From positions 1 through 64,000 of the forward strand of contig JAJFGB010000004.1 of assembly GCA_021776335.1 (NCBI GenBank): 64,000 bases of DNA, in the 5' to 3' direction. The notes beneath the pieces were generated by a model. That model was not told the origin of the DNA. It was given only the letters and a program-made list of their open reading frames with translations, and made no database searches. The position numbers and the translations under genes are program-made. Below, piece by piece: positions 9,040 to 17,426 of this stretch (its first letter is position 1; each line of letters starts with the position of its first letter). This DNA is from Hyphococcus sp. Its GTDB lineage: Bacteria; Pseudomonadota; Alphaproteobacteria; Caulobacterales; Parvularculaceae.

Positions 9040-9828
9040 GTGAAAAAACTTATATTCTCAGGCTTTGGCCTCGCGCTTGTCATTACTGGCGGCGTCTTTG
9101 CGCAAACCCGCAGCGCAGACAATGGTGATGCCTTGCAACGAAGCCTTCAAGAAAAAGCACTGCGCATCCCTGCGCGCGAAAGCGCGCCGACATCCAGTGA
9201 ACAGGGCAGATCTCGCGAGGCGCGTGCGCTGCCGCGTCAGCCTGATTGGGCTGAGGTGCGCGCCGACCTTCAGCGCACCGCCAATGAGGATGCACAGCGG
9301 CAAACGCCGCAGCAAGAACTTTCCAGTGTGCGATTGCAACCGACGACAGCGCCGCCGCCGGGCTTGCGCGCTCTGGCCGCTGATCGCCTCGCCAGCGCCG
9401 AACGAGAAGAGGTGGGCCGTGTCCTGATTCCAACATTGCTGCCCGCCCATCCGGCAGTTCGTGACAAGCTCAAGGTCTACGGTATGGAAAATATCTATAC
9501 CGCAACTGCGGATATTGACGGTAATGCAAGCCTTTCTATCACAGGCACTTGCAACCGGGTTATCGGCGGCGATCCTGATGTTGTCGAGTTTCGCAAACGC
9601 CTTGCAGAAAAACCACGGCGGCTCGGCGGCGTCGGCGCTGCATATCATATCAGCAGAAATGATTATGGCGTTGATTTGAGTTTTTCGAAATTCGGCTGTG
9701 GCTACGTCATGACCATTGAGTGCGGCAATCCAGCTGATGATCAACGATGCGCTGATGATACCTATATCACCGCGCTGGCAGGTTCGATGATCCTCGCCAA
9801 TCCGGAACGCGCGGGAGGGGAACAATGA
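9040..9828 (+). CDS. Secreted protein of unknown function in the stator operon
   Basis: I do not recognise the family. It starts with GTG after an AAGGGGG ribosome site, has a signal peptide (cleavage about residue 21, GVFAQT) and a 100-residue low-complexity stretch rich in Ala, Arg, Gln and Pro. A folded C-terminal half follows (from about residue 130: LLPAHPAVRDKLKVYGMENIYT) with four cysteines (ITGTCNR, SKFGCGY, TIECGN, DQRCADD) that could form two disulfides in the periplasm. The stop overlaps the next start (ATGA at 9825-9828), so it is translationally coupled to the M23 gene and probably works with the cell-wall machinery of this operon. Confidence 0.75.
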   Translation: MKKLIFSGFGLALVITGGVFAQTRSADNGDALQRSLQEKALRIPARESAPTSSEQGRSREARALPRQPDWAEVRADLQRTANEDAQRQTPQQELSSVRLQPTTAPPPGLRALAADRLASAEREEVGRVLIPTLLPAHPAVRDKLKVYGMENIYTATADIDGNASLSITGTCNRVIGGDPDVVEFRKRLAEKPRRLGGVGAAYHISRNDYGVDLSFSKFGCGYVMTIECGNPADDQRCADDTYITALAGSMILANPERAGGEQ

Positions 9829-10661
9829 ACACAATCAAGCATATTCTCCTGACGGCGGCATTCGCTTTTCTGATCGCCGCTTGCGATTCGGGCACTGAGG
9901 CCGTCACGCCTGGTGACGATACGCCGCCGGATGAAACTGATACGGATGAACCCGTATTGGATGACGAAACGTTTTTGACCGACGAAACGGGCCGTGTTTT
10001 CAGCTATGTGCCTTCCGGCGATCTTTTGCCGGCCTCAGGACCAGGTCATACGGACACGACAATCTATCGGTCGGACATCAATTTCCCCCTTGAAGACGCT
10101 GCATTTCTGAACAGCCAGGTCTATCGCTATGGCGGCAGTCAGGGGTCGATCAACGGCATGGATGGCGGGCAATGCCACACCTCGAATTATGACTATCCGT
10201 GGCAGGACACGTTTTGCGAATCGCGCTCGCGCAATCAGATCATGTGCCCCGACGGCGGCCATGAAGGCGTTGATATTCGCGCCGCGTCCTGCATTCCTGA
10301 CACAAGCGCGACCCACTGGGCAGTTGCCGTCGAAGATGGCCGCATCATCGCGCCATCAAGTTCACGTTACACGGTCAGGCTGCAGAGCAATGACGGTACG
10401 CTTTACCGTTACATGCATTTAAAGATGGACGCGCTGGCGGTCACTGACGGGGAGTTTGTGATAAAAGGTCAGCGGATCGGCAAAGTCTCAAACGACTTCT
10501 TCAACTCAGCAGGCGACCCCGTGCCGACGACTTACCACCTACATTTTGAAATGTACCAGAACTATTCACCGGACGAGGAGACCGATCCGGTTTTTGATCA
10601 GGTAAGCCCCTATATGACGCTGGTGAACGCTTATGAGAAGAAGTTGCGCGGAGCGGAATGA
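9825..10661 (+). CDS. LytM/M23-family peptidase lipoprotein
   Basis: Predicted envelope zinc endopeptidase or its regulator acting on peptidoglycan crosslinks. A lipoprotein signal ends at LIAAC (Cys20), followed by an acidic Thr/Asp/Glu linker (residues about 22-55). The M23 core has the first zinc motif HEGVDIR (HxxxD) and the second YHLHFEM (HxH), with YRYMHLKMD between them as expected. All metal ligands are present, so it may be catalytically active. Several extra cysteines (GQCHTS, TFCESR, IMCPDGG, AASCIPD) surround the site, which is unusual. It is the last gene of the stator operon. Confidence 0.87.
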   Translation: MNTIKHILLTAAFAFLIAACDSGTEAVTPGDDTPPDETDTDEPVLDDETFLTDETGRVFSYVPSGDLLPASGPGHTDTTIYRSDINFPLEDAAFLNSQVYRYGGSQGSINGMDGGQCHTSNYDYPWQDTFCESRSRNQIMCPDGGHEGVDIRAASCIPDTSATHWAVAVEDGRIIAPSSSRYTVRLQSNDGTLYRYMHLKMDALAVTDGEFVIKGQRIGKVSNDFFNSAGDPVPTTYHLHFEMYQNYSPDEETDPVFDQVSPYMTLVNAYEKKLRGAE

Positions 10662-10679
10662 TTTCAGGGCTGGCTTTCT

Positions 10680-11828
10680 TCAAGTGTTATTTTTTTGGTC
10701 GCTCAAAAACAGCAGGCTCATCGCACCGAGCAGAATGAACCCGGCGGCGTAAAATATGGTTTCCTTTCCCCAGCCATCATAGAGAACACCGCCGGCTATT
10801 GGTCCCAATGTTGCGCCCGCACCGGCTGCAAGAGCGGCGATGCCGAACGTCCGGCCTGCCGCGTGCGGGCCTGAGATATCCGCCAGCCATGCATTTTTTG
10901 TTAGATCGACGAGCACGCTTCCCACAGATGCGCCTGTGAAAGCAGCGATGATCCAGATAAAGCCGTTTACATGCGGCACTGACAGATAAAGAAACCCTGC
11001 CGCAGCAAGGCCTACACTCATCGCCACCGGTCGGCGGAACCTGTTTGTCACGCCGCCAAGCCACACCGGCATCACCGCATAGGCAATGCCGACGGGCAGG
11101 AAGGCGAAGGCGAGGGCGGCAAGCTCAAGATCAAGTCTGCCGCGCAGGTAGATCAAATAATAAGGCTGGATGACCGCGCCCGCGAAGGCTGCCAGAAAAA
11201 CAACAAACAGCAAGCGATAATGTTTTGCCGGAAACCTGAAGTCGCTGCCAGCGCGGATGCGGGTATCCCCGCTTAATGTCTCTGGAATGGCTCGATAAGC
11301 GAAAACTACGGCCAGCAATGCAACGATTGCAAAAGTCGAAAAGGAATAAAACCATGCGTGAAGCGGCAGGGCGCCGACCAGGCCGAACCCAATAAATGCG
11401 CCAAGCATACCGCCGCGTGTCTGGCTTGCGATATTGCCGCCCATGGCTGCGCCGCGACCATCGGGCTTTGTTAGATCCGCTGTAATCGCATCGGTTGTGA
11501 TGGAGAGAACTGAAAACCCAAAACCCTGCACAAGGCGCGCAATATACAGCGTTTCAACAGTGCTGCTGAACGCATAAAGAGCATTAGCGCTGAAATAGAG
11601 CGCCATCGCCACTATGAAAAACACCCTGCGCCCAAAGCGATCCAGCCCGAACCCAACGATCGGCCGAATCACAAATAGCGATGCTGTGAAAATGCTATAA
11701 AGAGCGCCGATTTCCAAACCGGAAGCCCCAAGGTCTTCGGCCCGCAACGGCAAAGCGAAAGTAATAAAAACCATCGGCATGGAAATCATGAAGAGACTTC
11801 GCCGAATGAGATGGAGGGAGTTTTTCAA
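10680..11828 (-). CDS. Major facilitator superfamily transporter
   Basis: Twelve-helix membrane transporter of 382 residues. The loop between helices 2 and 3 carries GFGLDRFGRRVFF, the MFS G-x-x-x-D-R-x-G-R-R signature, and a second half repeat is visible. The substrate cannot be told; the overall look is that of drug/metabolite exporters. The start is a TTG at 11828 with a GGA element upstream; the next Met (11789) would cut into the first helix. It converges on the M23 gene and follows the DUF2306 gene on the same strand, so it may be the distal end of the cox cluster, but its link to respiration is doubtful. Confidence 0.85.
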   Translation of the reverse strand: MKNSLHLIRRSLFMISMPMVFITFALPLRAEDLGASGLEIGALYSIFTASLFVIRPIVGFGLDRFGRRVFFIVAMALYFSANALYAFSSTVETLYIARLVQGFGFSVLSITTDAITADLTKPDGRGAAMGGNIASQTRGGMLGAFIGFGLVGALPLHAWFYSFSTFAIVALLAVVFAYRAIPETLSGDTRIRAGSDFRFPAKHYRLLFVVFLAAFAGAVIQPYYLIYLRGRLDLELAALAFAFLPVGIAYAVMPVWLGGVTNRFRRPVAMSVGLAAAGFLYLSVPHVNGFIWIIAAFTGASVGSVLVDLTKNAWLADISGPHAAGRTFGIAALAAGAGATLGPIAGGVLYDGWGKETIFYAAGFILLGAMSLLFLSDQKNNT

Positions 11829-11874
11829 AAATTTTTCCGTGAATCTAAAAAGCGGAACGGGCCGCTAAAACTGA

Positions 11875-12294
11875 TCAGCCGCCAAACGCCACCGCGTTCA
11901 TGATCCGTCCCGGGAGGAATGCAAACGCGCCAGCGATGACAAGACCGCCGACAAAAATGCCCGTGAAAGATTGGCGATGGTTTTTGAGCCCGGGTCCGCC
12001 GCGCAACAAAAAATAACTTCCTTGCACGACACCCCAGATCGTCAAAACAGTGAAGATGTGAATGAAGCTGAACCATTGCGTAATCGGCAGGCCGGGGAAC
12101 AGCGATGGCCGAATAAAAATACTCGAAACCGCAATCGTCGTCATCAACAGCAACCACACCGCGCCAAGCGTTTTATGCGGCAACGTTCCTTTTGGCGCCG
12201 CAAACTGAACGGCCCCAAGCAAAAATGCAGTTATCGCGCCGAATACGTGAATCTGGATGACCAGGGGCGCATCGAGCAACGGTTGCAATGACAT
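11875..12294 (-). CDS. DUF2306-type four-helix membrane protein
   Basis: Small integral membrane protein (139 residues) with four hydrophobic helices and conserved histidines (IQIHVFGAITAF, LPHKTLGAVW, FIHIFTV, LKNHRQSF) in the places typical of DUF2306 proteins. The start at 12294 has a strong GGGGGAGA ribosome site; the frame stays open further upstream without one. The biochemical role of the family is unknown, though the paired histidines could bind haem or metal. It lies between surf1 and the MFS gene on the same strand. Confidence 0.7.
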   Translation of the reverse strand: MSLQPLLDAPLVIQIHVFGAITAFLLGAVQFAAPKGTLPHKTLGAVWLLLMTTIAVSSIFIRPSLFPGLPITQWFSFIHIFTVLTIWGVVQGSYFLLRGGPGLKNHRQSFTGIFVGGLVIAGAFAFLPGRIMNAVAFGG

Positions 12295-12394
12295 AGGTCT
12301 CCCCCCGCCTGCCCCGGAAGCGCCCCGTGCGCCCAAACCGAGGCGCGAGGCCGAAAGGCTTCACTTTACTTTGTTTTTTAAAGTTATTTGAGTG

Positions 12395-13117
12395 TTATGG
12401 TTTTTGCAAGGAAAAAGCAACGCAGACACCGATGAGCGTCGCGGCGGCGGCAAACCATGTGAGAGCGTATTCCAGATGGCGGTTGCTGAAATCAAGCCGC
12501 GTCGTCCCGCCCTTGGGCCAGTCAACACCATCAACGGCAAAGCTGTCGATGTAATAAGGTAGCGCTTCGATTTGTGCAGCAGCCGCGAACCGCGCCGGAT
12601 CGCGCACAAACCATAATCCGTCTTTTGGGGGCGTTGACGGCAGAAACCAAGAAGATGGCGGCGATGGTCGCTCCGCATATCGAAAAAGTCCGAACTTTTC
12701 TGTCGTCGGTGTCTCTGATGGTCGTGTCGCCGGCAACCCCTTGCTCGCGACCTCCTGGGAAACGAACCCCTGATTCACATAGACGAATTCGCCGAGCGAA
12801 GACGCAACAGGCGCAAAGAAAAACACACCCGCAACGCCCTCATGAGAACCGAAAACCATTGCGGGTTTGTTGAAATGAAATCTGCCCGTGAGCGCGACGG
12901 GCGTATATTCCATGTCCTCACCTGCCTCAGCCCGCCTCAGCGCATCACCAAACGCAATCGGCTCAGCGCCCAGGTTCGCTTCTACCTTTTCAATCAGGCT
13001 ATTTTTCCATTCCAGTCGTTTTAGTTGCCAATTGCCAAGGCTAAGTAGAAAAATAAATGCAATAGAGGCGACAATCATCAGTATGGGATGAAAATGGAGT
13101 CGTCTGCTGATGATCAT
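12395..13117 (-). CDS. surf1: SURF1 family cytochrome c oxidase assembly protein
   Basis: Inner-membrane assembly factor that helps insert haem a into CoxA. There are two membrane helices, near the N-terminus (ILMIVASIAFIFLLSLGNWQLKRL, with the family's GxWQxxR-like GNWQLKR) and the C-terminus (LTWFAAAATLIGVCVAF). Family motifs YTPVALTGRF, VNQGFV and HLEYALTWF lie between. The chosen start at 13117 lies 8 nt past the DUF983 stop and begins MIISRRLHF; an upstream in-frame start would overlap that gene. It is in the same direction as the cox genes. Confidence 0.92.
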   Translation of the reverse strand: MIISRRLHFHPILMIVASIAFIFLLSLGNWQLKRLEWKNSLIEKVEANLGAEPIAFGDALRRAEAGEDMEYTPVALTGRFHFNKPAMVFGSHEGVAGVFFFAPVASSLGEFVYVNQGFVSQEVASKGLPATRPSETPTTEKFGLFRYAERPSPPSSWFLPSTPPKDGLWFVRDPARFAAAAQIEALPYYIDSFAVDGVDWPKGGTTRLDFSNRHLEYALTWFAAAATLIGVCVAFSLQKP

Positions 13118-13124
13118 GTCGCGG

Positions 13125-13493
13125 TCACTCTTTAAGACGGCCTTCAGCAGCCTTGTTTGCATATTGCAGCGCGATCAGAGTTGCTTTCAAAGGCCGCAAC
13201 AATCCGATGATCGCCGCTGCCGCCACACCGGCGCTAATCAAAAATGCCAGCCAGATCGGCGCATACCAAACAAAGCGAGCAACAAAGGCGACAGCCACGG
13301 CCAAAAAACCGACAATAAAAATAACGAATACAGCGGGCCCATCGCCCGCATCAGCCTTTGCGTAATCAAGGGTGCATACATCACAATTTTCACGAATCCC
13401 GAGAAAGCCCTGAAACAAGGCGCCCTTGCCGCAACGCGGGCATTTGCCGCCAAGCCCGGCAGTGTAGGGCGATATGGACGGATAATCGGTCAC
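13125..13493 (-). CDS. DUF983 zinc-ribbon membrane protein
   Basis: Protein of 122 residues with an N-terminal zinc-ribbon-like pair, CPRCGKGALF and CDVCTLDY, then AKADAGDGPAVFVIFIVGF, the DUF983 signature, and two membrane helices. DUF983 genes sit in the cox clusters of many alphaproteobacteria, between coxC and surf1 as here, and are presumed to help oxidase assembly; no reaction is established. It overlaps the preceding lipoprotein gene by 4 bp and ends 7 bp before the surf1 start, so translation is tightly linked. Confidence 0.88.
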   Translation of the reverse strand: MTDYPSISPYTAGLGGKCPRCGKGALFQGFLGIRENCDVCTLDYAKADAGDGPAVFVIFIVGFLAVAVAFVARFVWYAPIWLAFLISAGVAAAAIIGLLRPLKATLIALQYANKAAEGRLKE

Positions 13494-14059
13494 CCAGCGT
13501 CCGGCGCCGGTGTAAACTCTAACGCGATTTCTTCGCCGCCTTCTGCCTGACCGCGATGATAGGCTTTCGCCGCCGCAATCAAGCCTCTCAAACTCTTGAC
13601 TGTGCAGGCTTCAAAATCATCATCATCGGATTCGAGATCGCCGTTTTCTATTAGTTCTGTGCGTTTGCCAGCGGGAAGATTAGCGCACAACATCATTGTC
13701 AGAATAAAGCGCTGACTCTTGCCGGCGCCATAATAATAGAGATAGGCGTCGTCATTGTCTTCGAGAGACTGTGCGGCAAACCCTCGCCGCCCAATACGAC
13801 GAAAGCGCATTTCTATAGGGTCCTCGCCGTCCTTATCAAAACGGTATAATCCCGCATCGTCATGGGAAATCATGAACTGTTCGCAGTCCGCGCGATTTGC
13901 ATCGCCCTTCACCGGACACATCAGATATGCGCCAGGGTCCAACGGCGTTGCATGACCGTTTGCGGCGTCAAGAAGAGGTTCTTCGGAAATGAGGCAACCC
14001 ATCAGCAACAATGCGCCGACGGCTGCGATTAGTGTCTTGATGATGGACAGAGAGCGCAT
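13490..14059 (-). CDS. Lipoprotein of unknown function in the cox cluster
   Basis: I do not recognise the family. It is a 189-residue predicted lipoprotein (LLLMGC, Cys22), with pairs of cysteines (LMCPVKGDANRADCEQF and later MMLCANL, FEACTVK) and an acidic C-terminal half including a run of Asp (DLESDDDDFEAC). A good ribosome site GGGAGGG precedes the ATG. It sits between coxC (upstream, 33 bp) and DUF983 (4-bp ATGA overlap), so it is expressed with oxidase assembly genes and probably acts on the periplasmic side. Function is inferred from position only. Confidence 0.72.
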   Translation of the reverse strand: MRSLSIIKTLIAAVGALLLMGCLISEEPLLDAANGHATPLDPGAYLMCPVKGDANRADCEQFMISHDDAGLYRFDKDGEDPIEMRFRRIGRRGFAAQSLEDNDDAYLYYYGAGKSQRFILTMMLCANLPAGKRTELIENGDLESDDDDFEACTVKSLRGLIAAAKAYHRGQAEGGEEIALEFTPAPDAG

Positions 14060-14092
14060 AACCGCCCTCCCTTTTGTGATTTCAGCTGCAGC

Positions 14093-15067
14093 TTACGACA
14101 AAAGGCCCTGATTGCCGAGCACATAGATAAAGGCAAAAAGGAAAAGCCACACAACATCGACAAAATGCCAATACCAGGCGGCGGCTTCAAAACCGAAATG
14201 CCGGTCTACGGTAAAATGACCGGCCATCGCCCGGAACAAGCACACAATAAGAAAGATTGTTCCAATCAGCACATGCAGGCCATGAAAGCCTGTCGCCATG
14301 AAGAAGGATGCGCCGTAGATGCCGCCGCCGGAAAACTTGAACATGTCGAGAGACAGCGCTTCGTAATATTCAACTCCCTGGAAGATCGTGAATATCACGC
14401 CAAGAATGATCGTCGTGACCAGGCCCTGAACGAGGCCCTTTTGATCGCCATGTTGAACCGCATGATGCGCCCAGGTAACCGTTGTACCGGAAAGCAACAG
14501 GATCAACGTATTCAACAGCGGCAAACCCCAGGGGCTCAAGGGCTCAACACCAACTGGCGGCCAGACGCCACCGGTTGCATGGAGACGACCGTCATTACCG
14601 ATATAGGCGGCGGCGCCTTCAAAGTTCAGCATTTGCGATCCGTCAGCGAGCAAAACCGGATCACCGGCGCCAGGAAACAATGCGGCGCCAAAAAAGGCCC
14701 AGAACCAGGCCGCGAAAAACATCACCTCCGAAGCAATAAATAACACCATGCCATAACGAAGACCGAGGCGAATCACCAAAGCTGTGTTCTCGCCGGTGAG
14801 GCTTTCCTTAATAATGTCACGCCACCACGCAATCATGGTCAGGAGAACGCCCGCAAAACCCAAAAGAAAAAGCCAATTGCCTTTGAGCGGGAAAACCGGG
14901 TCGCCGTCTGCATCGAACCCGCCCAGCACCAGCCCATCCTCGCCCGCGCCGGATTTCATCCAAACAACAGCGCCGATCATCATCGCCGCTGCGGCAAGCG
15001 AGCCGATCAGCGGCCAGGGGCTGGGATTTACCAGGTGATAATCATGTTTAACTTCAGCGCCGGCCAT
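14093..15067 (-). CDS. coxC: Cytochrome c oxidase subunit III
   Basis: Core subunit III of the aa3 oxidase, a seven-helix membrane protein without cofactors. Family motifs: LRYGMVLFIASEVMFFAAWFWAFF, the GVWPPxGV loop, LNTLILLLSGTTVTWAHHA, and near the end GASFFMATGFHGLHVLIGTIFL and AAWYWHFVDVVWLFLF. At 324 residues it is about 50 longer than usual. The extra length lies mainly in two non-membrane loops, residues about 40-62 and 133-165. The start at 15067 is an ATG beginning MAGAEVKHDYH, as in homologues. Confidence 0.96.
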   Translation of the reverse strand: MAGAEVKHDYHLVNPSPWPLIGSLAAAAMMIGAVVWMKSGAGEDGLVLGGFDADGDPVFPLKGNWLFLLGFAGVLLTMIAWWRDIIKESLTGENTALVIRLGLRYGMVLFIASEVMFFAAWFWAFFGAALFPGAGDPVLLADGSQMLNFEGAAAYIGNDGRLHATGGVWPPVGVEPLSPWGLPLLNTLILLLSGTTVTWAHHAVQHGDQKGLVQGLVTTIILGVIFTIFQGVEYYEALSLDMFKFSGGGIYGASFFMATGFHGLHVLIGTIFLIVCLFRAMAGHFTVDRHFGFEAAAWYWHFVDVVWLFLFAFIYVLGNQGLLS

Positions 15068-15192
15068 GGTTCGCCCTTACTCATAAAAATCTTCGGAATT
15101 TGAGGCTTTCTATACCGTCACGGCGGAAAATTCCAAGCGTCGCATGCGGTTGGACCCGCGCTATTCGGCCGCAGTTTTTGGAGGACGGCGTT

Positions 15193-15759
15193 CTATTGGC
15201 TGCCGGCAACCATCGCCGCTGCCGGCGCGTCGTCCCAGCCGAAAAATGTATATGCCAGCGTGATCGTCTGAACGTCATCGAGATTTCGATCGCTGGCAAG
15301 GGCCGGGTCAACAAAATAGGTGACAGGCATTGATACCTTCTCACCCGGCTGCAAGGTCTGCTCAGTAAAACAAAAACACTCGATTTTCTTGAAATAGATT
15401 CCAGCTTTTGCGGGCGAAACATTAAATGTCGCACGGCCCGTCACCGGCCTGTTGGAAAAATTCTCCGCTTCGTAAAAAGCAAGGCCGGTCGCGCCGATAT
15501 GGAGCGTCTGAGAGACCTGCTCCGGCTTAAAACGCCATGGAAGGTCATGGTTGACCGTCGCGTCAAAACGGATGGTGATCTGACGTTCGAGCGTTCTGTC
15601 GGCAGCAGCCTCAGCGCGCTGCGTCGTGCCGCCCCAGCCCGTAACCTGGCAGAATGCACGATAGGCGGGCACGGCGGCAAAGGAGAGCCCCACCATGGCG
15701 ACGGCGACACCGGAAATGATGATCGCGGTTTTGCGGTTATGAGATGCGCGGTTCTTCAT
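15193..15759 (-). CDS. ctaG: Cytochrome c oxidase copper-insertion protein CtaG/Cox11
   Basis: Delivers copper to the CuB centre of CoxA. One N-terminal membrane helix (IIISGVAVAMVGLSFAAVPAY) precedes a periplasmic immunoglobulin-like domain with the copper-binding motif ECFCFTEQTL (CFCF) and the conserved MPVTYFVDP. AFCQVTGWGGTTQ is the usual Cox11 juxtamembrane signature. The chosen start, 15759, gives MKNRASHNRKTA; an in-frame start further upstream would overlap the CoxF-like gene. It is 188 residues, normal for the family, with coxC downstream. Confidence 0.94.
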   Translation of the reverse strand: MKNRASHNRKTAIIISGVAVAMVGLSFAAVPAYRAFCQVTGWGGTTQRAEAAADRTLERQITIRFDATVNHDLPWRFKPEQVSQTLHIGATGLAFYEAENFSNRPVTGRATFNVSPAKAGIYFKKIECFCFTEQTLQPGEKVSMPVTYFVDPALASDRNLDDVQTITLAYTFFGWDDAPAAAMVAGSQ

Positions 15760-15778
15760 GGATTGTACGCCGACATGA

Positions 15779-15952
15779 TCACTGCGTGCCCGCGCCGCCA
15801 ATGCGCAAAATCGTCACAGCAAAAACCAGAATGATAAAAACGCCGAGCCCGAGTGCGATGGAAAGATTGCGCCGGTCGCGCTGTTTTTTTGCATCCGTCG
15901 GCAACGCCGTCGTCTGCGGCGCCGACGGGCTTGTTTTATCGACGTCAGACAT
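15779..15952 (-). CDS. Small CoxF-like single-helix protein of the cox cluster
   Basis: Protein of 57 residues, beginning [13 protein letters not shown], with a basic [14 protein letters not shown] segment followed by one membrane helix ([16 protein letters not shown]). Such a small RRNxxIALG protein is regularly found between ctaB and ctaG in alphaproteobacterial oxidase clusters (called CoxF or unnamed). The ATG overlaps the end of ctaB by 8 bp and the stop lies 19 bp before ctaG. It is likely an oxidase assembly or accessory peptide; function is not established. Confidence 0.8.
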   Translation of the reverse strand: MSDVDKTSPSAPQTTALPTDAKKQRDRRNLSIALGLGVFIILVFAVTILRIGGAGTQ

Positions 15953-16853
15953 AAAGGCCGACCAGTTGTTCAATCAATATGGTTGCGAATAACGCGAACA
16001 GATAGAGGATGGAAAATCCGAACAGTTTCTTGGCGGGACCGTGATCTTGATCATCAGCGCGCAATACTTTCCAGGACAACGTAATAAACACCGCACCCAT
16101 TGCGGCCGCAACCACAAGATAAAAAGCGCTCGCCATGCCGATCAGATATGGCGCTGTGCCAGCAGCGGCAAGGATCAGCGCATAGGCAAATATTTGACGG
16201 CGCGTTGATCTTTCACCTTTGACCACCGGCATCATCGGTATGCCAGCGCGTTCATAATCTCCGCGCTTATAAAGAGCGAGCGCCCAGAAATGCGGTGGCG
16301 TCCACAGGAAAATGATTGCAAACAACACCCATGCTTCAAGCGGCGCCGCGCCGGAAACCGCCGCCCAACCAACGACCGGCGGCAAAGCGCCTGCTGCGCC
16401 GCCAATCACAATATTTTGCGGCGTCAGACGTTTCAGCCACATGGAATAAATGACAACATAGAAAAAGATGGTGAAGGCGAGAAGGCCTGCCGCGAGATAA
16501 TTTGACGCCAGCGCCAGCAACGCGACCGACAGCACCGACAAAAACCCGCCAAAAGCAGCTGCTTCCGCACGCGGCACGCGGCCCGCAGGAATGGGCCTAT
16601 TCGCGGTGCGTGTCATGATCGCGTCGATGTCTGCATCCCACCACATGTTCAGGGCGCCGGAAGCGCCGGCGCCGACCGCGATCGACAACAGCGCAACAGC
16701 AGCCAACATTGGGTGCAGCGTTCCTGGCGCGGCGACCATGCCGACAAAGGCCGTGAAAATGACGAGCGACATGACCCTCGGTTTTAACAGCGCAAAATAG
16801 TCCTGCGGCCCCGCGAGGGCGGATGGATCTGTGTTTGCTGCAGCTTCGCTCAT
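15945..16853 (-). CDS. ctaB: Protoheme IX farnesyltransferase (heme O synthase)
   Basis: UbiA-type prenyltransferase that adds farnesyl to haem b, making haem O for the oxidase. The first aspartate-rich motif is [23 protein letters not shown] and the second loop has the conserved [18 protein letters not shown] segment. Nine or so hydrophobic helices fill the 302 residues. The start at 16853 gives [11 protein letters not shown]. Upstream on the same strand lie two small membrane proteins and coxA, downstream the CoxF-like gene and ctaG. Confidence 0.95.
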   Translation of the reverse strand: MSEAAANTDPSALAGPQDYFALLKPRVMSLVIFTAFVGMVAAPGTLHPMLAAVALLSIAVGAGASGALNMWWDADIDAIMTRTANRPIPAGRVPRAEAAAFGGFLSVLSVALLALASNYLAAGLLAFTIFFYVVIYSMWLKRLTPQNIVIGGAAGALPPVVGWAAVSGAAPLEAWVLFAIIFLWTPPHFWALALYKRGDYERAGIPMMPVVKGERSTRRQIFAYALILAAAGTAPYLIGMASAFYLVVAAAMGAVFITLSWKVLRADDQDHGPAKKLFGFSILYLFALFATILIEQLVGLYV

Positions 16854-16938
16854 GAGACGCGTTATGCCCGAAAGGCAGGACCAGGGAAATAGAAGGATCG
16901 CAAAAGAAAACCGTTAACCGATTTTCTCGCCCAGCGCT

Positions 16939-17316
16939 TTAACCGCGGCCAAACACCGTTCTCATGCCAAAAATGATCAAAATCATCAGCATGAACGAGA
17001 TAAAATAGGCGAGCAGCATTCCGGCTGACATGGTCATGAAGACACCCCAGCTGGACTCAAGCTGGGAGACCAGCTCACCGCCGCTAACGCCGTCGCCCTG
17101 TGGTCGTGGGCCGCGATAGACGCCGCGCAAATAGCCGCCAATGGCAAACATGGTCAGCGCCAGCAACGTCATGGATCCAACCTGCGTTCCCCGGCGCATT
17201 GCGAAAGATGCTATCAGAACTGATCCAAACGCGATCACCAGTCCGATCCAATCGCTGCTCAAAAATGTTTCCCGAATGATGCCCAACACATCGTTTAAGA
17301 TCATCTCAAGCATCAT
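16939..17316 (-). CDS. Small three-helix membrane protein, paralogue A in the cox cluster
   Basis: I do not recognise a named family. It has 125 residues and three predicted helices (DWIGLVIAFGSVLIASF, LLALTMFAIGGYL, MLLAYFISFMLMILIIFGM). It aligns along its whole length with the next gene upstream: LSSDWIGLVIAFGSVLIASFAMR against LGGDMIGLAMVAGAILIALFAMR, and LVSQLESSWGVF against WLSQLEAGWAAV, both ending FxRG. A tandem duplication is therefore likely. It lies 86 bp before ctaB, in the same direction. Role unknown; position suggests an oxidase-related function. Confidence 0.78.
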   Translation of the reverse strand: MMLEMILNDVLGIIRETFLSSDWIGLVIAFGSVLIASFAMRRGTQVGSMTLLALTMFAIGGYLRGVYRGPRPQGDGVSGGELVSQLESSWGVFMTMSAGMLLAYFISFMLMILIIFGMRTVFGRG

Positions 17317-17426
17317 CCCCTCCGCTAAAAGACTTGTTCATACGAAATATCAATCAACATAAAGCAGGGTGGAGGTTGGCCGCAGCCAACCTCAAAAACA
17401 CACCCAATTCGTCTTTGACTTTTAGT

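Noticed and set aside
9058-9834. 258-codon minus-strand open frame opposite the stator operon unknown
   Set aside because: It is antisense to a gene with signal peptide, ribosome site and operon coupling; its own translation is Cys/Arg-rich and has no domain, so it is a shadow.
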